Assembly (NCBI RefSeq): GCF_000165125.1
Contig: NZ_AEIU01000096.1
Coordinates: 117,666 to 181,665 of the forward strand
From: Vibrio caribbeanicus ATCC BAA-2122
GTDB taxonomy: Bacteria > Pseudomonadota > Gammaproteobacteria > Enterobacterales > Vibrionaceae
DNA: 64,000 nucleotides
Direction of reading: 5' to 3'
Of this stretch, positions 45,350 through 55,551 are shown in pieces. Under the pieces are notes generated by a model that made no database searches, was not told where the DNA came from, and saw nothing but the letters and a program-made list of their open reading frames with translations. Within the stretch, counting starts at the first letter, position 1. Each line of letters begins with the position of its first letter. The translations under genes and the position numbers were made by a program.

Positions 45350-46969
45350 ATGAAGGCATTTATTCAATTTGTAGTGAGTTCCATCGGTATTGGCCTACTA
45401 TCTGGCTGTGGACAAGAAATTGACCACGATAGCGTCCGGCAGAAAGGATTTGTATACTGCGGTCAGAATGCACCAACGACATTTAATCCCCAACTCGTTG
45501 ATAGCGGCATAACATCAGAAGCACTGAGCCCTCAGATATACAACACGCTGCTTACATTAAATAACGACAGCTATGAACCAGAGCCAAGTCTAGCCACAGA
45601 TTGGAGTGTCAACAAGGCAGGGACGGAATATACATTTACTCTGAAGAGAAATGTGCACTTTCAAACAACACCATGGTTCACACCTACAAGGACGATGAAT
45701 GCTGACGATGTGGTGTTCAGCTTTCTCCGTGCAATTGACATCTCCCACCCTTACCACTTTGTGGGTGGTGGTTTATATCCATGGTTCAGTGGCATTGATA
45801 TTGAAAGTCTGGTTTTTGACGTAAAAGCTGCTGGACCGGATAAAGTAAAGTTTTTTCTCAGTCGTCCCGATAACAGTTTTTTATCCAATATCGCGACTAG
45901 CCACGCGGTCATATTATCGAAAGAATACGCAGACCAGTTGCAGTTAGAAGATGAAAAACATTTGATTGATAGCCACCCTGTTGGTACGGGGCCATTTTAT
46001 CTGGCCGAATATAATCCCAATGATTTTATTAGACTCAAGCGAAACAACCAATACTGGAAAAAGCTGCCAAAGATGGAGCAAGTCGTTTTTGATGTATCGC
46101 AACGCGGTACAGGCACGCTTGCAAAGTTGCTACGTAAACAATGTGATGTGTTAAACCTTCCACTTTCTAGTCAATTGGCGGTGCTTCGCAATAATCCGGA
46201 CATCACGCTGATGCCAAAACCAGCAATGAATATATCTTTTGTTGCAGTCAACACAGCACACCCAGCTTTAAACCTACCTGATGTCAGGAAAGCATTAAAC
46301 TACGCCATTAATCGACAAAATATCTTAGATTCCGTGTATTACGGTACAGGCAGTCAGGCATACTCTGTTCTACCTCCTTCTTCATGGGCCTATCAAAAGG
46401 ACACGGTTCAGATACGTTACGATCGAAAATACGCTAGTGCATTACTCAGAGAAGCTGGCTACAGCCAAGGGCTGGAGCTTACTATGGCTGTGCCCTCACA
46501 ACCAAGGGCATATAATCCCAGTCCAAGAAAAACCGCTGAGCTGATACAATCTAACTTTGCCGACATCGGTATTAAGTTAAATCTGATCAATGAAGATAGA
46601 TTTTTACGAGGCGATCAGGATGGAGAAAGCGGCGCTGATCTATATTTAACCGGATGGATTGCAAGCACTGGTGACCCAGATAATTTCTTAAGGCCATTAC
46701 TCTCATGTGATTCAGAAAGAGCCGGTCTGAACGTCTCAAGCTGGTGTAATCAGGACTTCGACTTTCTGCTTGATTTAGCCCTAGAGGTTGATAAAACCCG
46801 CTACCGTAAAAATTTGTATAAACAGGCACAAAATATTCTAAACGAAGAGTTTCCAGTGATCCCACTTAATCACGGAATGCAAACACAAGCACAGAGAAAC
46901 TCACTCAAAGGCTTTAAAGTAAGTCCATTTAATGCTCAGCCTTTTGATACAGTGGAGAGGGAGAGGTAA
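45350..46969 (+). CDS. sapA: SapA, periplasmic peptide-binding lipoprotein
   Basis: About 539 residues from ATG 45350, which directly precedes a lipoprotein signal (lipobox GLLSGCGQE); ATG 45296 is in frame but would place 18 polar residues before the signal. The rest is a family 5 (oligopeptide/dipeptide) binding protein: FNPQLVD, YNTLLTL, ATDWSVNKAGTEYTFTLKRNVHF and PVGTGPFYLAEY. Sap systems protect against antimicrobial peptides and take up peptides. First gene of sapABCDF. Confidence 0.92.
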   Translation: MKAFIQFVVSSIGIGLLSGCGQEIDHDSVRQKGFVYCGQNAPTTFNPQLVDSGITSEALSPQIYNTLLTLNNDSYEPEPSLATDWSVNKAGTEYTFTLKRNVHFQTTPWFTPTRTMNADDVVFSFLRAIDISHPYHFVGGGLYPWFSGIDIESLVFDVKAAGPDKVKFFLSRPDNSFLSNIATSHAVILSKEYADQLQLEDEKHLIDSHPVGTGPFYLAEYNPNDFIRLKRNNQYWKKLPKMEQVVFDVSQRGTGTLAKLLRKQCDVLNLPLSSQLAVLRNNPDITLMPKPAMNISFVAVNTAHPALNLPDVRKALNYAINRQNILDSVYYGTGSQAYSVLPPSSWAYQKDTVQIRYDRKYASALLREAGYSQGLELTMAVPSQPRAYNPSPRKTAELIQSNFADIGIKLNLINEDRFLRGDQDGESGADLYLTGWIASTGDPDNFLRPLLSCDSERAGLNVSSWCNQDFDFLLDLALEVDKTRYRKNLYKQAQNILNEEFPVIPLNHGMQTQAQRNSLKGFKVSPFNAQPFDTVERER

Positions 46970-47934
46970 TGTTACTGTACGCGTTTCGTCGACTGAATTT
47001 ATTTATCATTACGCTGCTCTTTCTGACGATGATAGGATTTGGTTTAGTAAGATTAGACCCTGAATCACACTGGGCGTTGGAGAGTTTTTGGGCGGGGTGG
47101 CCCTCCTACCTTCAAGAGTTGCTGCAATTTAATTTTGGTATCAGCAAAACAGGGAACCCGATTGCCAATGAGCTTGCTATAGTCTTTCCTGCGACATTGG
47201 AGCTGTGCTTCATCTCATTCATTATATCCTTGCTGATTGGTATCCCGCTTGGAACTATTGCGGGTATGAAACAAGGGCGATGGATTGATACCGCTATCTC
47301 GTTCACCTCAATGTCTGGTTACTCTGCCCCACTCTTTTGGGTCGCACTGCTAATGATCATGGTTTTTTCACTTTATTTCGAAATGTTCCCGGTGGCTGGG
47401 CGTTACGACCTACTTTACCACATTGACCATGTCACAGGGTTCGCTGTTATTGATGCTTTCTTCGAAAAAGGCGCCTACCGTTCCCACGCATTGCAGAGTG
47501 TCCTTGAACACCTTGTTCTGCCGTGTCTTGTGCTTGCACTTGCTCCGACCACTCAAGTGATCGGGCTTATGCGAACCTCGGTCGCAGAAGTCATGGGGCA
47601 AAATTACATTAGGGCGGCGCGAATTAAAGGCTTATCAACTTATGAGATTGTCACACAACATGTAATGATGAATGCGATCCCACCTATCATTCCTAAGATA
47701 GGCGTTCAGCTCTCAAGCGTTCTAACTCTTGCCATTGTAACTGAGTCTATTTTCAACTGGCCTGGCATCGGGCGATGGCTTCTTGATGCATTGTCCAATA
47801 GAGATTATGTTTCTATTCAAGCAGGTGTCATCGTAGTCGCATCTTTTGTCCTCACCGCCAATATTCTCTCAGATTTAATAGGTGCTATGGTTAATCCTCT
47901 AGTAAGAAAAGAGTGGTATCATGCTGACCGATAA
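46969..47934 (+). CDS. sapB: SapB, ABC importer permease
   Basis: 321 residues, about six membrane segments, DppB/OppB type. The EAA loop reads YIRAARIKGLSTYEIVTQHVMMNAIPPIIP. It starts where sapA stops (one-base overlap) and overlaps sapC by 14 bases. Confidence 0.94.
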   Translation: MLLYAFRRLNLFIITLLFLTMIGFGLVRLDPESHWALESFWAGWPSYLQELLQFNFGISKTGNPIANELAIVFPATLELCFISFIISLLIGIPLGTIAGMKQGRWIDTAISFTSMSGYSAPLFWVALLMIMVFSLYFEMFPVAGRYDLLYHIDHVTGFAVIDAFFEKGAYRSHALQSVLEHLVLPCLVLALAPTTQVIGLMRTSVAEVMGQNYIRAARIKGLSTYEIVTQHVMMNAIPPIIPKIGVQLSSVLTLAIVTESIFNWPGIGRWLLDALSNRDYVSIQAGVIVVASFVLTANILSDLIGAMVNPLVRKEWYHADR

Positions 47935-48808
47935 TGTTTATCAAAAAGAACGGATACCAACCCAATTCGAGCGATTTTGGCGTAGCTTTCGTTCAAACAA
48001 TCTGGCGATGTTCGGAATGTGGTGCTTTATTCTTCTTTTTATAATCACACTACTGTCGCCCTTCATTGTCCCTCACGATCCTTTGGCTCAAAGCAGCGAA
48101 CTTTTGATTCCTCCTTCTTGGGATCAAGCAGGAACTATCGACTATTTTCTGGGCACTGATGACTTGGGGAGAGATATCTTATCTAGACTCATCGATGGCA
48201 CTCGCTCGACGTTCGGAGCCGCAATCCTTATCACATTAATCTCAACACTCTTAGGGTGTAGTATTGGCGTATTAGCGGGTATGACTAAAGGCATGATTTC
48301 AAGTACATTGAATCATTTGCTGGACACCGTTATGTCGATCCCATCGATGCTTTTGGCAATCATTTTCGTTTCATTCTTAGGCTTTGGTGAGTTTAATATT
48401 CTTCTTGCTATTGGCCTCGCCTTGATCCCGAGGTTTGTACGCTCAGTGTACATCGCTGTTCACAACGAAGTTGAAAAAGATTACATCATGGCCGCTCGTT
48501 TAGATGGCGCAAATGACTTTTACCTGCTTTGGAATTCAATACTGCCAAATATTTTAGTGGTTATTGCCATCGAAGTCACAGCCGCGTTGTCTATCGCTAT
48601 TCTGGATATCGCTGCTCTTGGCTTCCTTGGTTTGGGTGAACAAGCCCCTAGCACAGAATGGGGAGCCGTAATCGGTGACTCTGTCGAACTTATCTACCTT
48701 GCTCCATGGACAGTAACCTTACCCGGGTTGATGATTATGTTTAGTGTGATTATTATAAACCTTGTTGGCGAAGGTGTTCGTCAAGCACTAAACGCGGGGA
48801 TAGAGTAA
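47921..48808 (+). CDS. sapC: SapC, ABC importer permease
   Basis: 295 residues, DppC/OppC type, with the typical N-terminal segment before the first helix and [23 protein letters not shown]. The EAA loop reads [25 protein letters not shown]. It pairs with SapB to form the membrane channel. It overlaps sapB and sapD. Confidence 0.94.
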   Translation: MLTDNVYQKERIPTQFERFWRSFRSNNLAMFGMWCFILLFIITLLSPFIVPHDPLAQSSELLIPPSWDQAGTIDYFLGTDDLGRDILSRLIDGTRSTFGAAILITLISTLLGCSIGVLAGMTKGMISSTLNHLLDTVMSIPSMLLAIIFVSFLGFGEFNILLAIGLALIPRFVRSVYIAVHNEVEKDYIMAARLDGANDFYLLWNSILPNILVVIAIEVTAALSIAILDIAALGFLGLGEQAPSTEWGAVIGDSVELIYLAPWTVTLPGLMIMFSVIIINLVGEGVRQALNAGIE

Positions 48809-49806
48809 TGCCACTGCTAGATATTCGAAACCTGACGATTGAGATTGAAACGCCACAAGGGATGATGAAAGCAGTCGATCGAGTAAGCCTGACAATGGGA
48901 GAAGGCGAAATTCGTGGCCTGGTGGGTGAATCTGGATCAGGAAAAAGCTTAATTGCTAAAGCCATTGTCGGCGTTTGCAAAGAGAACTGGAATGTCACCG
49001 CAGATAGAATGCGACTTGGCAATATCGACCTTTTGCAATTGACACGTAAGGAAAGACGGCGTGTTATAGCAAGAGATATTGCAATGATTTTTCAGGAGCC
49101 GTCGACCTGCCTTGACCCGTCGGAACAAGTTGGACGTCAACTCATAGAAGCCATTCCCAATGAAGCCTATGACGGGAAATGGTGGAAAAGATTTCATTGG
49201 AGAAAAAAACAAGCTATCGTTCTGCTTCACAAAGTAGGAATCAAAAACCATCAAGATATTATGGGTCGATACCCCTACGAGCTAACCGATGGCGAATGTC
49301 AAAAAATTATGATTGCGATGGCAATTGCAGCAAAGCCAAAGCTATTGATCGCTGATGAACCAACCAATGACCTTGACCCCATCACTCAATCTCAAATTCT
49401 GCGCTTGTTGAGTAGAATGAATCAAATTAATAATACATCAATCTTGCTCATAGGCCATGACTTAACCACCATCACTCAGTGGGCAACTCGGATAACCGTT
49501 ATGTACTGCGGTCAGTCAGTCGAGTCGGCTGACACACAAAAGATTTTAAATAACCCCAAACATCCTTACACCGCAGCTTTGCTCAAAGCAATGCCAGACT
49601 TTAGTCATTGGATACCTCATAAAGAAAAGTTGCAGTCACTGTCAGGCAGCATTCCCCCGCTTCAACATCTTCCCATAGGTTGTCGTTTGGGTCCACGCTG
49701 TCCGCAAGCCCAGAGACAATGTGTTGAGATGCCATCAACCCGAAGAGTTAAGCATCACAAATTTGCTTGCCACTTTCCACTCAATATGGAGAAGAAAGAC
49801 GCATGA
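48808..49806 (+). CDS. sapD: SapD, ABC importer ATP-binding protein
   Basis: 332 residues. Walker [10 protein letters not shown]-loop [10 protein letters not shown], Walker [14 protein letters not shown]. The signature region reads [12 protein letters not shown], where the usual SGGQ is replaced by TDGE; other SapD proteins also deviate here, so it may still be functional. The C-terminal peptide-importer extension ([14 protein letters not shown]) is present, with the Cys residues that in related proteins bind an iron-sulphur cluster. It ends in an ATGA overlap with sapF. Confidence 0.92.
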   Translation: MPLLDIRNLTIEIETPQGMMKAVDRVSLTMGEGEIRGLVGESGSGKSLIAKAIVGVCKENWNVTADRMRLGNIDLLQLTRKERRRVIARDIAMIFQEPSTCLDPSEQVGRQLIEAIPNEAYDGKWWKRFHWRKKQAIVLLHKVGIKNHQDIMGRYPYELTDGECQKIMIAMAIAAKPKLLIADEPTNDLDPITQSQILRLLSRMNQINNTSILLIGHDLTTITQWATRITVMYCGQSVESADTQKILNNPKHPYTAALLKAMPDFSHWIPHKEKLQSLSGSIPPLQHLPIGCRLGPRCPQAQRQCVEMPSTRRVKHHKFACHFPLNMEKKDA

Positions 49807-50588
49807 CGGCTTTATTAGAAGTTGAAGATTTATCCAAAGTTTTTGTCACGCGTTCAGGCTTATTTAAAAAGAAAGTTACTGAGGCCGTTAAGCCTGTGAG
49901 CTTTAGTCTTGAAGCTGGCCAGACTATTGGTTTTATAGGGCAAAATGGCTCTGGCAAGTCCACACTTGCAAGAATGCTTGCAGGAGTTGTTGAGCCCAGC
50001 TCAGGCGATATTAGAGTCAATGGTGAAAGTTTGCACCATGAAGACTACAGCACCCGTTGTAAGCTAATAAGAATGATATTTCAGGATCCAAACACGTCCC
50101 TCAATCCAAGGATTCAAATAGGACGTATTCTTGAAGGACCTCTGAAACGGAACACTAGTATGCCTGCTGAAGCGCGCATAAAAAGAGTAAAGGAGACCCT
50201 AGTCAGAGTCGGCTTGCTGCCAGAGCACGCGTACTTTTACCCGCAGATGTTAGCAACAGGCCAAAAGCAAAGGGTTTGTCTAGCAAGGGCACTTATCTTA
50301 CAGCCCTCTATCATTGTGGCAGACGAGGCTTTAAATGGCCTTGATATGGCGATGCGCTCGCAGATCATCAATTTATTTTTAGAACTACAACAAGAAATGG
50401 GCGTGTCGTTTGTTTACGTCTCTCAACACTTGGGGGTGGTAAAACACATCACCGATACAGTTATGGTAATGCATGAAGGCTGTGTCGTCGAAGAAGGTAA
50501 AACAGGCGATATCTTAACCTGCCCTGCTCACCCTATCACACAAAAGCTGGTGGAAAGTCATTTTAATAAAGCTACTTGTTTCAGGTAA
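49803..50588 (+). CDS. sapF: SapF, ABC importer ATP-binding protein
   Basis: 261 residues from ATG 49803 (ATGA overlap with sapD). Walker [11 protein letters not shown]-loop [11 protein letters not shown], Walker [13 protein letters not shown] and switch His in VSQHLGVV. The signature reads [15 protein letters not shown]. It forms the ATPase pair with SapD. Last gene of the operon; no clear terminator follows within 200 bases. Confidence 0.92.
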   Translation: MTALLEVEDLSKVFVTRSGLFKKKVTEAVKPVSFSLEAGQTIGFIGQNGSGKSTLARMLAGVVEPSSGDIRVNGESLHHEDYSTRCKLIRMIFQDPNTSLNPRIQIGRILEGPLKRNTSMPAEARIKRVKETLVRVGLLPEHAYFYPQMLATGQKQRVCLARALILQPSIIVADEALNGLDMAMRSQIINLFLELQQEMGVSFVYVSQHLGVVKHITDTVMVMHEGCVVEEGKTGDILTCPAHPITQKLVESHFNKATCFR

Positions 50589-50791
50589 CAACTTAATATT
50601 GGTATTTATAGGTGCAGACTTCAGAATGTTGCCACCGCGTTGAGTTCAAGGCAAATAACACAGCTAGATAAGCATCGCTTTCCACATTGTTTGACGATGA
50701 AATAGCCGCTATGGCGCGCACCCAGTGAGTCTTAAATTATATTCAAATTATTATACGACTTGGACAATGTTAGACATCCAAATCACATAAT

Positions 50792-51268
50792 CTAGCTAAC
50801 GATTTTGGCTGCACATGAGAAACGGCCACTTTGAACCTTACTAAAGAAAGCAGCTTCACCGTTTTGATCGAAAAACATTAATATATTGTTATCTAAATCA
50901 TTCAGGCTATATTCGTAAACCTGATATTCTGACTCAGGGCATTCATACAGGTACAGAGGTTCACCCATTAAACTTTTGATATGCTCTTGATTAGCACCTG
51001 CTGAGATTTGAATATAATCCTCATCGGCTGATTTGGTAATCTTGGAGCCCGTATGAAATAGATTTTCAATAAAAAAAACTGGAGCCAAGATAATAGTAAA
51101 GGGCAGCATAATCACAGCGATAACAGTAAAACTTACCATCTCAGCGGCACCGTTAATGTCTGCACAAGAGGTCAAAAGTAAGCAAGAAGCCAAAACAAAT
51201 AAAGAAGATAATTTTTTCTTTATTACACGACTATTGCTAAAAATATATAACAAGCTGTTAAACATCAT
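50792..51268 (-). CDS. Hypothetical lipoprotein with a second membrane segment
   Basis: 158 residues. A long N-terminal stretch leads to a lipobox (LLLTSCAD, Cys about 35), then a hydrophobic segment (VSFTVIAVIMLPFTIILAPVF). The C-terminal domain reads GANQEHIKSLMGEPLYLYECPESEYQVYEY, a layout like the BamE/SmpA fold (helix, then GxP and beta strands). AGGAAG precedes the double ATG. I do not recognise the family. It is an orphan gene between sapF and a gene-free region. Confidence 0.6.
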   Translation of the reverse strand: MMFNSLLYIFSNSRVIKKKLSSLFVLASCLLLTSCADINGAAEMVSFTVIAVIMLPFTIILAPVFFIENLFHTGSKITKSADEDYIQISAGANQEHIKSLMGEPLYLYECPESEYQVYEYSLNDLDNNILMFFDQNGEAAFFSKVQSGRFSCAAKIVS

Positions 51269-52180
51269 AGCTTCCTATTTTAATCTAGTATTAACTTAAG
51301 CCTTTGTAATATAGATTTTTATTATCTGCTTTATTATTACACCCGATAAAATATCTGATATATTAATGGCTCATATTTCTGTTTGCAGCATTTGATGAGA
51401 TACCACCAAATTTACCGCTAACGAGTAGGTTAACCAGTGTCTTGTCGTTGAAATGTCGTTAAAGAACTTTCTCTTCATTACCGCTCTTTTAGTTACATGA
51501 GCACATGATAACTTCCCATTTAATTAAATGGCGACCATATACTGTTTGAAAGCATCTGTCTTTTAATCGCGATTTATCAGAATTTAAGAGCATAAAGCGG
51601 ATTAAGTATCCTTAGAGATGCCAATATACCCAAGTAACCTCAAAACGCACGCTCCCAGAGGGCGAGTTGTCTTGCTTTACATGCGTCGTTACCGATTTTC
51701 AATTTAGATGACTAGATTTTCAAATCGTTACCTTGCCTGTCAAGCAAGCTATTCTCGCTGAACCTAGCATCTTGAGGTTACTTGGGCATAAGCCATATTC
51801 TTTATGTCCCATAATTTAGTGTACCCCTTTAACATTTAGCCAGAATTTGTCCTATGTTATTCATTAAGATGAAAGTAAAAGCCTCTAGCGTTACAGATCA
51901 AAGAACGGGCTTCATTAGATAGAAAGTAGCGAATTTTTGATAGAAGCGATATCAAACGCAACCAATTTCGTTACAAATCTAAATAAATCCTTATCTTATA
52001 TTTGCGACAATGGCTATGTAGGAATAGAAAAGCAGTGAAGCACTACTTACATCAAGGTAACGCCATAAAGCTGTATGGGTTTAGTTCTTCCGGAGAGCTT
52101 AGTATTTATATGCCCCTACAAGTAGATTTCAGAAGCAACAGAACTCAGGTTTAGGATAAAATTTCAGGGAGTACAAAGCG
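51269..52180. other. Long gene-free region (912 bases)
   Basis: AT-rich DNA between the orphan lipoprotein and the glycosyltransferase, with no reading frame that carries a ribosome binding site and a coding look. It contains the best-preserved palindromic repeat copy (51625-51790). The promoter of the glycosyltransferase gene should be in its last 150 bases. Confidence 0.5.
51625..51790. repeat. Dispersed palindromic repeat, best complete copy
   Basis: 166 bases with inverted ends TATACCCAAGTAACCTCAA and TTGAGGTTACTTGGGCATA, which pair over 19 positions with one or two mismatches. The interior is also largely self-complementary: GATTTTCAA and CGTTACCTTGCCTGTCAAGC face related strings. The right inner part GCTGAACCTAGCATC is the reverse of GATGCTAGGTTCAGC found in other copies. 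Confidence 0.85.
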
Positions 52181-53020
52181 ATGAATAAAACCGAAGTATT
52201 TATAACCACCTATAACGATCCTGATTACTTAAACCTCGTTCTTGCTGGCTATGCACACCAAAGCGATAAAGATTTCTCTATTTGCATCGCTGATGATGGC
52301 TCATGCTGTAGCGCTGGAATTAATTCCATTAAACTCCAGTGCAACAAGGGCACGAAAGAGTTCTACGGGTGTCTTGCCAACCTATCAGTAATTTCAAAAT
52401 ACTCAAAAATACTAGATATCAATTATGTTTGGCACGAAGACAAAGGCTTCCGACGCTCGGAAATATTAAACAAGGCCGTTAAATCTAGCGTCGCAGATTG
52501 GCTTATATTTACCGATGGAGATTGTATCCCCCATGAAAACTTTGTACGGGACCATAGAGCCTTGGCATCCGATACAAAGATAATCACAGGGCCAAGGGTT
52601 GATCTGAGTTTAAAGTTGACAGATAGGTTCACAGGCACGATACACAAACGATCTTCTATTAATACGAATAAGATAGATATGAACGACTTTGGAAACGTAA
52701 GACACACCTACCAAAGCGCCTCATTGATGCTTGCCTTATCAATTTTTAAATTATGTAGAAAAGCAGAGCAAATGATAACCGTTCCCTTTCTCGCACAAAC
52801 TTTTGAAAAATTGAAAAACTTCTCTGGTCCATATGGTGCGAATATGGCCATGGCTAAACATCACTTCGTAGACATTGGTGGATTTAATGAAAACTATATC
52901 ACTTATGGGGGTGAAGATATCGATCTGCTAAACCGACTCGTTGTAACAAAAAAATTAAAACCTCTAGGGCATTGCGGTAAAGCCGTTATTTTCCATTTAT
53001 TTCATGAAAAACGAGATTAG
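52181..53020 (+). CDS. Family 2 glycosyltransferase
   Basis: 279 residues. N-terminal GT-A fold: VFITTYNDPDYLNLVLAGY, the nucleotide-binding IADDGS, and the DxD-type metal site FTDGDCIP. The C-terminal block GPYGANMAMAKHHFVDIGGFNENYITYGGEDIDLLNRL is the galactosyltransferase-type acceptor region. It transfers a sugar from a nucleotide-sugar donor, probably to a surface polysaccharide or lipid. No other sugar genes surround it, and it lies beside a long gene-free region with a repeat, so late acquisition is plausible. AGGGAG lies upstream of the ATG. Confidence 0.87.
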   Translation: MNKTEVFITTYNDPDYLNLVLAGYAHQSDKDFSICIADDGSCCSAGINSIKLQCNKGTKEFYGCLANLSVISKYSKILDINYVWHEDKGFRRSEILNKAVKSSVADWLIFTDGDCIPHENFVRDHRALASDTKIITGPRVDLSLKLTDRFTGTIHKRSSINTNKIDMNDFGNVRHTYQSASLMLALSIFKLCRKAEQMITVPFLAQTFEKLKNFSGPYGANMAMAKHHFVDIGGFNENYITYGGEDIDLLNRLVVTKKLKPLGHCGKAVIFHLFHEKRD

Positions 53021-53161
53021 TTAATGACGAAAAAGTATATGTATTCACTATGCTTCCAAAGAGAATAAAGCCAAGTTAGCTTGAAAGCAAGAAACACAGC
53101 ATACGATCCGAAGACTAAAATAGACGCTGTGTAAAAGAACAACGTCTTTATTTGGAAGTGA

Positions 53162-53533
53162 TTACCGCTTTTTTAGCTCATATTCAAATTCTTCGGGAAA
53201 TAGCAATACACCCTCTTCGCGAGCGTCCGGAAAAACCACTACAGAAAGCTCATCTTGCTCTAAACCTATGGTCCAGCGACTAAACCATTTATTGGTCGAA
53301 ATACTCTCAGCTTTACAATGGGACCATTCACCCGTAGCCCATTCTTGTGCGAACTCTTCATGAGGCCAAACAGGAACACCTTCTTCCTCTTCCGTATTTA
53401 ACATCACACAACCATGCTCATCGGTCAGAATCCAAACTTTTTTGTGCTGGGCAATCTCTTTTATGCAATATTTAAAACGCTCTTCAGAACTGAGATTATT
53501 AATATTGTCTCGCTGTTCTTTGGTTAACGACAT
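53162..53533 (-). CDS. DUF2750 family protein
   Basis: 123 residues, acidic and soluble, with the family stretches RFKYCIKEIAQHKKVWIL, PVWPHEEFAQEWATGEW and a C-terminal DAREEGVLLFPEEFEYEL. The family resembles small immunity-like or housekeeping proteins of unknown role. It lies downstream of ppaC on the minus strand, with a terminator between. Confidence 0.8.
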   Translation of the reverse strand: MSLTKEQRDNINNLSSEERFKYCIKEIAQHKKVWILTDEHGCVMLNTEEEEGVPVWPHEEFAQEWATGEWSHCKAESISTNKWFSRWTIGLEQDELSVVVFPDAREEGVLLFPEEFEYELKKR

Positions 53534-53546
53534 TCGTCAATCCTCC

Positions 53547-53578
53547 AAAATAAAAAGCCCACGGGTAAACCCATGGGC
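53547..53578 (-). terminator. Terminator after ppaC
   Basis: On the minus strand, a ten-base stem GCCCATGGGT/ACCCGTGGGC with one mismatch is followed by TTTTTATTTT. It lies between ppaC and the DUF2750 gene. Confidence 0.85.
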
Positions 53579-53601
53579 GTGAACAATTAAACCGTGACGC
53601 T

Positions 53602-54507
53602 CTAAACGAGTTCAGCTTGTAACCAAGGCCACCCTTGCTTTTTACGGCTCAAGGTGTTTTCCATCATTAGCATACCGTCTTTTTCATGTTTGGTCAGCTT
53701 TTCTGCCCACTCACCTTTGTATAGTAGACGAGTTTGTGCAGTGGTAATATCCGTTAGCATAACTGCTGCGAATGCTAGGTTTTGCTCTTCACAACGTGAA
53801 GTCAAATCTGCTTCAAGTGCATCGATCATACCGTCGACTTGCTCCAAGGTAGCTAATTCAACTTGACCAACGACCACATCTCTGCCGTTAAAAGGATAAC
53901 CTTTGAGGTCCTTCTCTACTAGCTCTGCAGCAGACAGGCCTTCAATATTGGTCTTTGCAATAAGCAAATCTTTAATGAAGGCATCGACATCGTTAACACC
54001 AGCAATCGTTGCCAGCTCTTCAACTGCGTCTTTGTCTTTTTGAGTACAAGTTGGTGAAGCAAAACCGACTGTGTCAGATAAAATAGCTGACATCATGAGT
54101 TTAGCGATAGTCGGAGAAATAGCGTGCCCTTCAATTTTGAACATATTGAATAGTACTGTGTTGGTACAACCGACAGGCCAAATCCAAGCTTCCATCGGGT
54201 TGACAGTCATCACGTCACCAAGACGGTGATGATCGACGATACCTAAAATCTGAGCTTCTGCAACATCATCTGGAGCTTGTGCTAGGTCAGAATAGTCAAC
54301 CAACCAAATTTTTTCCCCTGCCACAGAAGTTCTAAGTTCGGGTAGCTCTGCACCCGCAACTTCTAATATATGCTGAGTTTCGCGATTGATTTCACCTTGG
54401 CGAATCGGCGTCGCTTCTTCACCACGCGCTCTTAGGAGCTCAGTCGCTACAAGAGCGCTACAAATGCTATCACTATCAGGGTTTTTGTGACCTACAACTA
54501 GAATCAT
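53602..54507 (-). CDS. ppaC: Manganese-dependent inorganic pyrophosphatase
   Basis: 301 residues, family II pyrophosphatase of the DHH superfamily. Metal-binding GHKNPDSDSICSALVA, VDYSD, the DHH motif GIVDHHRLGD and the C-terminal SRKKQGWPWLQ are all present. It splits pyrophosphate to phosphate. Many Vibrio have this enzyme in addition to the family I Ppa. Single gene, minus strand. Confidence 0.95.
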   Translation of the reverse strand: MILVVGHKNPDSDSICSALVATELLRARGEEATPIRQGEINRETQHILEVAGAELPELRTSVAGEKIWLVDYSDLAQAPDDVAEAQILGIVDHHRLGDVMTVNPMEAWIWPVGCTNTVLFNMFKIEGHAISPTIAKLMMSAILSDTVGFASPTCTQKDKDAVEELATIAGVNDVDAFIKDLLIAKTNIEGLSAAELVEKDLKGYPFNGRDVVVGQVELATLEQVDGMIDALEADLTSRCEEQNLAFAAVMLTDITTAQTRLLYKGEWAEKLTKHEKDGMLMMENTLSRKKQGWPWLQAELV

Positions 54508-54915
54508 CTTTTTTCCTATCTGCCTAAACTGTTCCCATTGACGGGCTTATTACTCACGTTGGCGGCATTTTACCAAAAATAACTCGTTTGTCATCGTTTG
54601 TCGCGATAATTTAGGCGCAGACTGCAATCGAGAAACGTAGTGCTTTTCCCAGACAGACCACCAAGTGAAACACCTTGCTAAACCAATGAAGGCTTTCTCC
54701 CTACATGGAAGAATTATTTGCTTATAACGCATTCATACGTTATCTAGGAAAAAAGAGTCTTGATTAATGCATAAATAATTTTACCGATTTTCAGATCCTT
54801 GCCTCATCTTAAGAACAGGCAAAGCAACGATTTGATTCCTGCATTTTGAAGTCACTCAGGTACAGACTGGGAATGAGATAAAAGTGCCTAAGGACTCAGG
54901 CACTCAAATAAGCGG
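54508..54915. other. Intergenic region with a partial repeat and the hisI terminator
   Basis: 408 bases between hisIE and ppaC. At 54844-54864 it has TTTTGAAGTCACTCAGGTACA, a single right end of the dispersed repeat without a visible left end. The hisIE terminator is at 54880-54905. A short minus-strand frame in the left half has no ribosome binding site and is not called. Confidence 0.5.
54880..54905 (-). terminator. Terminator after hisIE
   Basis: On the minus strand, stem AGTGCCT/AGGCACT with an eight-base loop, followed by TTTTAT, ten bases after the hisIE stop codon. Confidence 0.8.
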
Positions 54916-55551
54916 TTATTTATGTCGCTCTTTCAACTTGTTGATGACGTCATCAAATGACAGTCCCTGATCTTGAAGGAGAACATAGAGGTGATAGATA
55001 AGATCAGCAGACTCGCAAACCAGCTCGTCTTTGTCTCCGACAGTAGCTGCTAATGCAACTTCTACACCTTCCTCACCCACTTTTTGCGCAATTCTTTTAG
55101 TGCCACTAGCATAGAGACTAGCAGTGTAAGAGCTATCTGGATCAGCGTCTTTACGGGCTGCTAATATCTTTTCAAGTTGGTTTAGCCAAACCATTTGAGT
55201 TTCTTGCTGTTCATCCCCATCCCAACATGTTGTTGTGCCTTTGTGGCAAGTCGGTCCCACAGGCTTTACTTTGACTAACAGCGTATCGTTGTCGCAATCA
55301 AGCGCCATATTTTCCAGTTGCAGGACGTTACCCGAGGTTTCTCCTTTGGTCCAAAGCCCCTGCTTTTTACGGGAAAAAAAGGTCACCTTATGAGTGCTAA
55401 TGGTCTTTGCAAGGGCGTCTTGGTTCATGTAGCCCATCATAAGAACCTGACTGGACTGGAAATCTTGAACGATCGCTGGAATCAATCCGCCGACTTTTTC
55501 CCAATCAATACGGGTAGTTAGTGATTCCATATCAATGCCAGCAAAACTCAT
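54916..55551 (-). CDS. hisI: Phosphoribosyl-AMP cyclohydrolase / phosphoribosyl-ATP pyrophosphatase
   Basis: 211 residues, the usual bifunctional HisIE. The N-terminal cyclohydrolase shows MNQDALAKT, the zinc-binding CDNDTLLV and [14 protein letters not shown]. The C-terminal pyrophosphohydrolase shows [14 protein letters not shown] and [13 protein letters not shown]. Steps two and three of histidine synthesis. It overlaps hisF by four bases (ATGA). Confidence 0.96.
   Translation of the reverse strand: MSFAGIDMESLTTRIDWEKVGGLIPAIVQDFQSSQVLMMGYMNQDALAKTISTHKVTFFSRKKQGLWTKGETSGNVLQLENMALDCDNDTLLVKVKPVGPTCHKGTTTCWDGDEQQETQMVWLNQLEKILAARKDADPDSSYTASLYASGTKRIAQKVGEEGVEVALAATVGDKDELVCESADLIYHLYVLLQDQGLSFDDVINKLKERHK

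Noticed and set aside
54550-54732. A 60-codon minus-strand frame between ppaC and hisIE
   Set aside because: No ribosome binding site, no family and composition of non-coding DNA.
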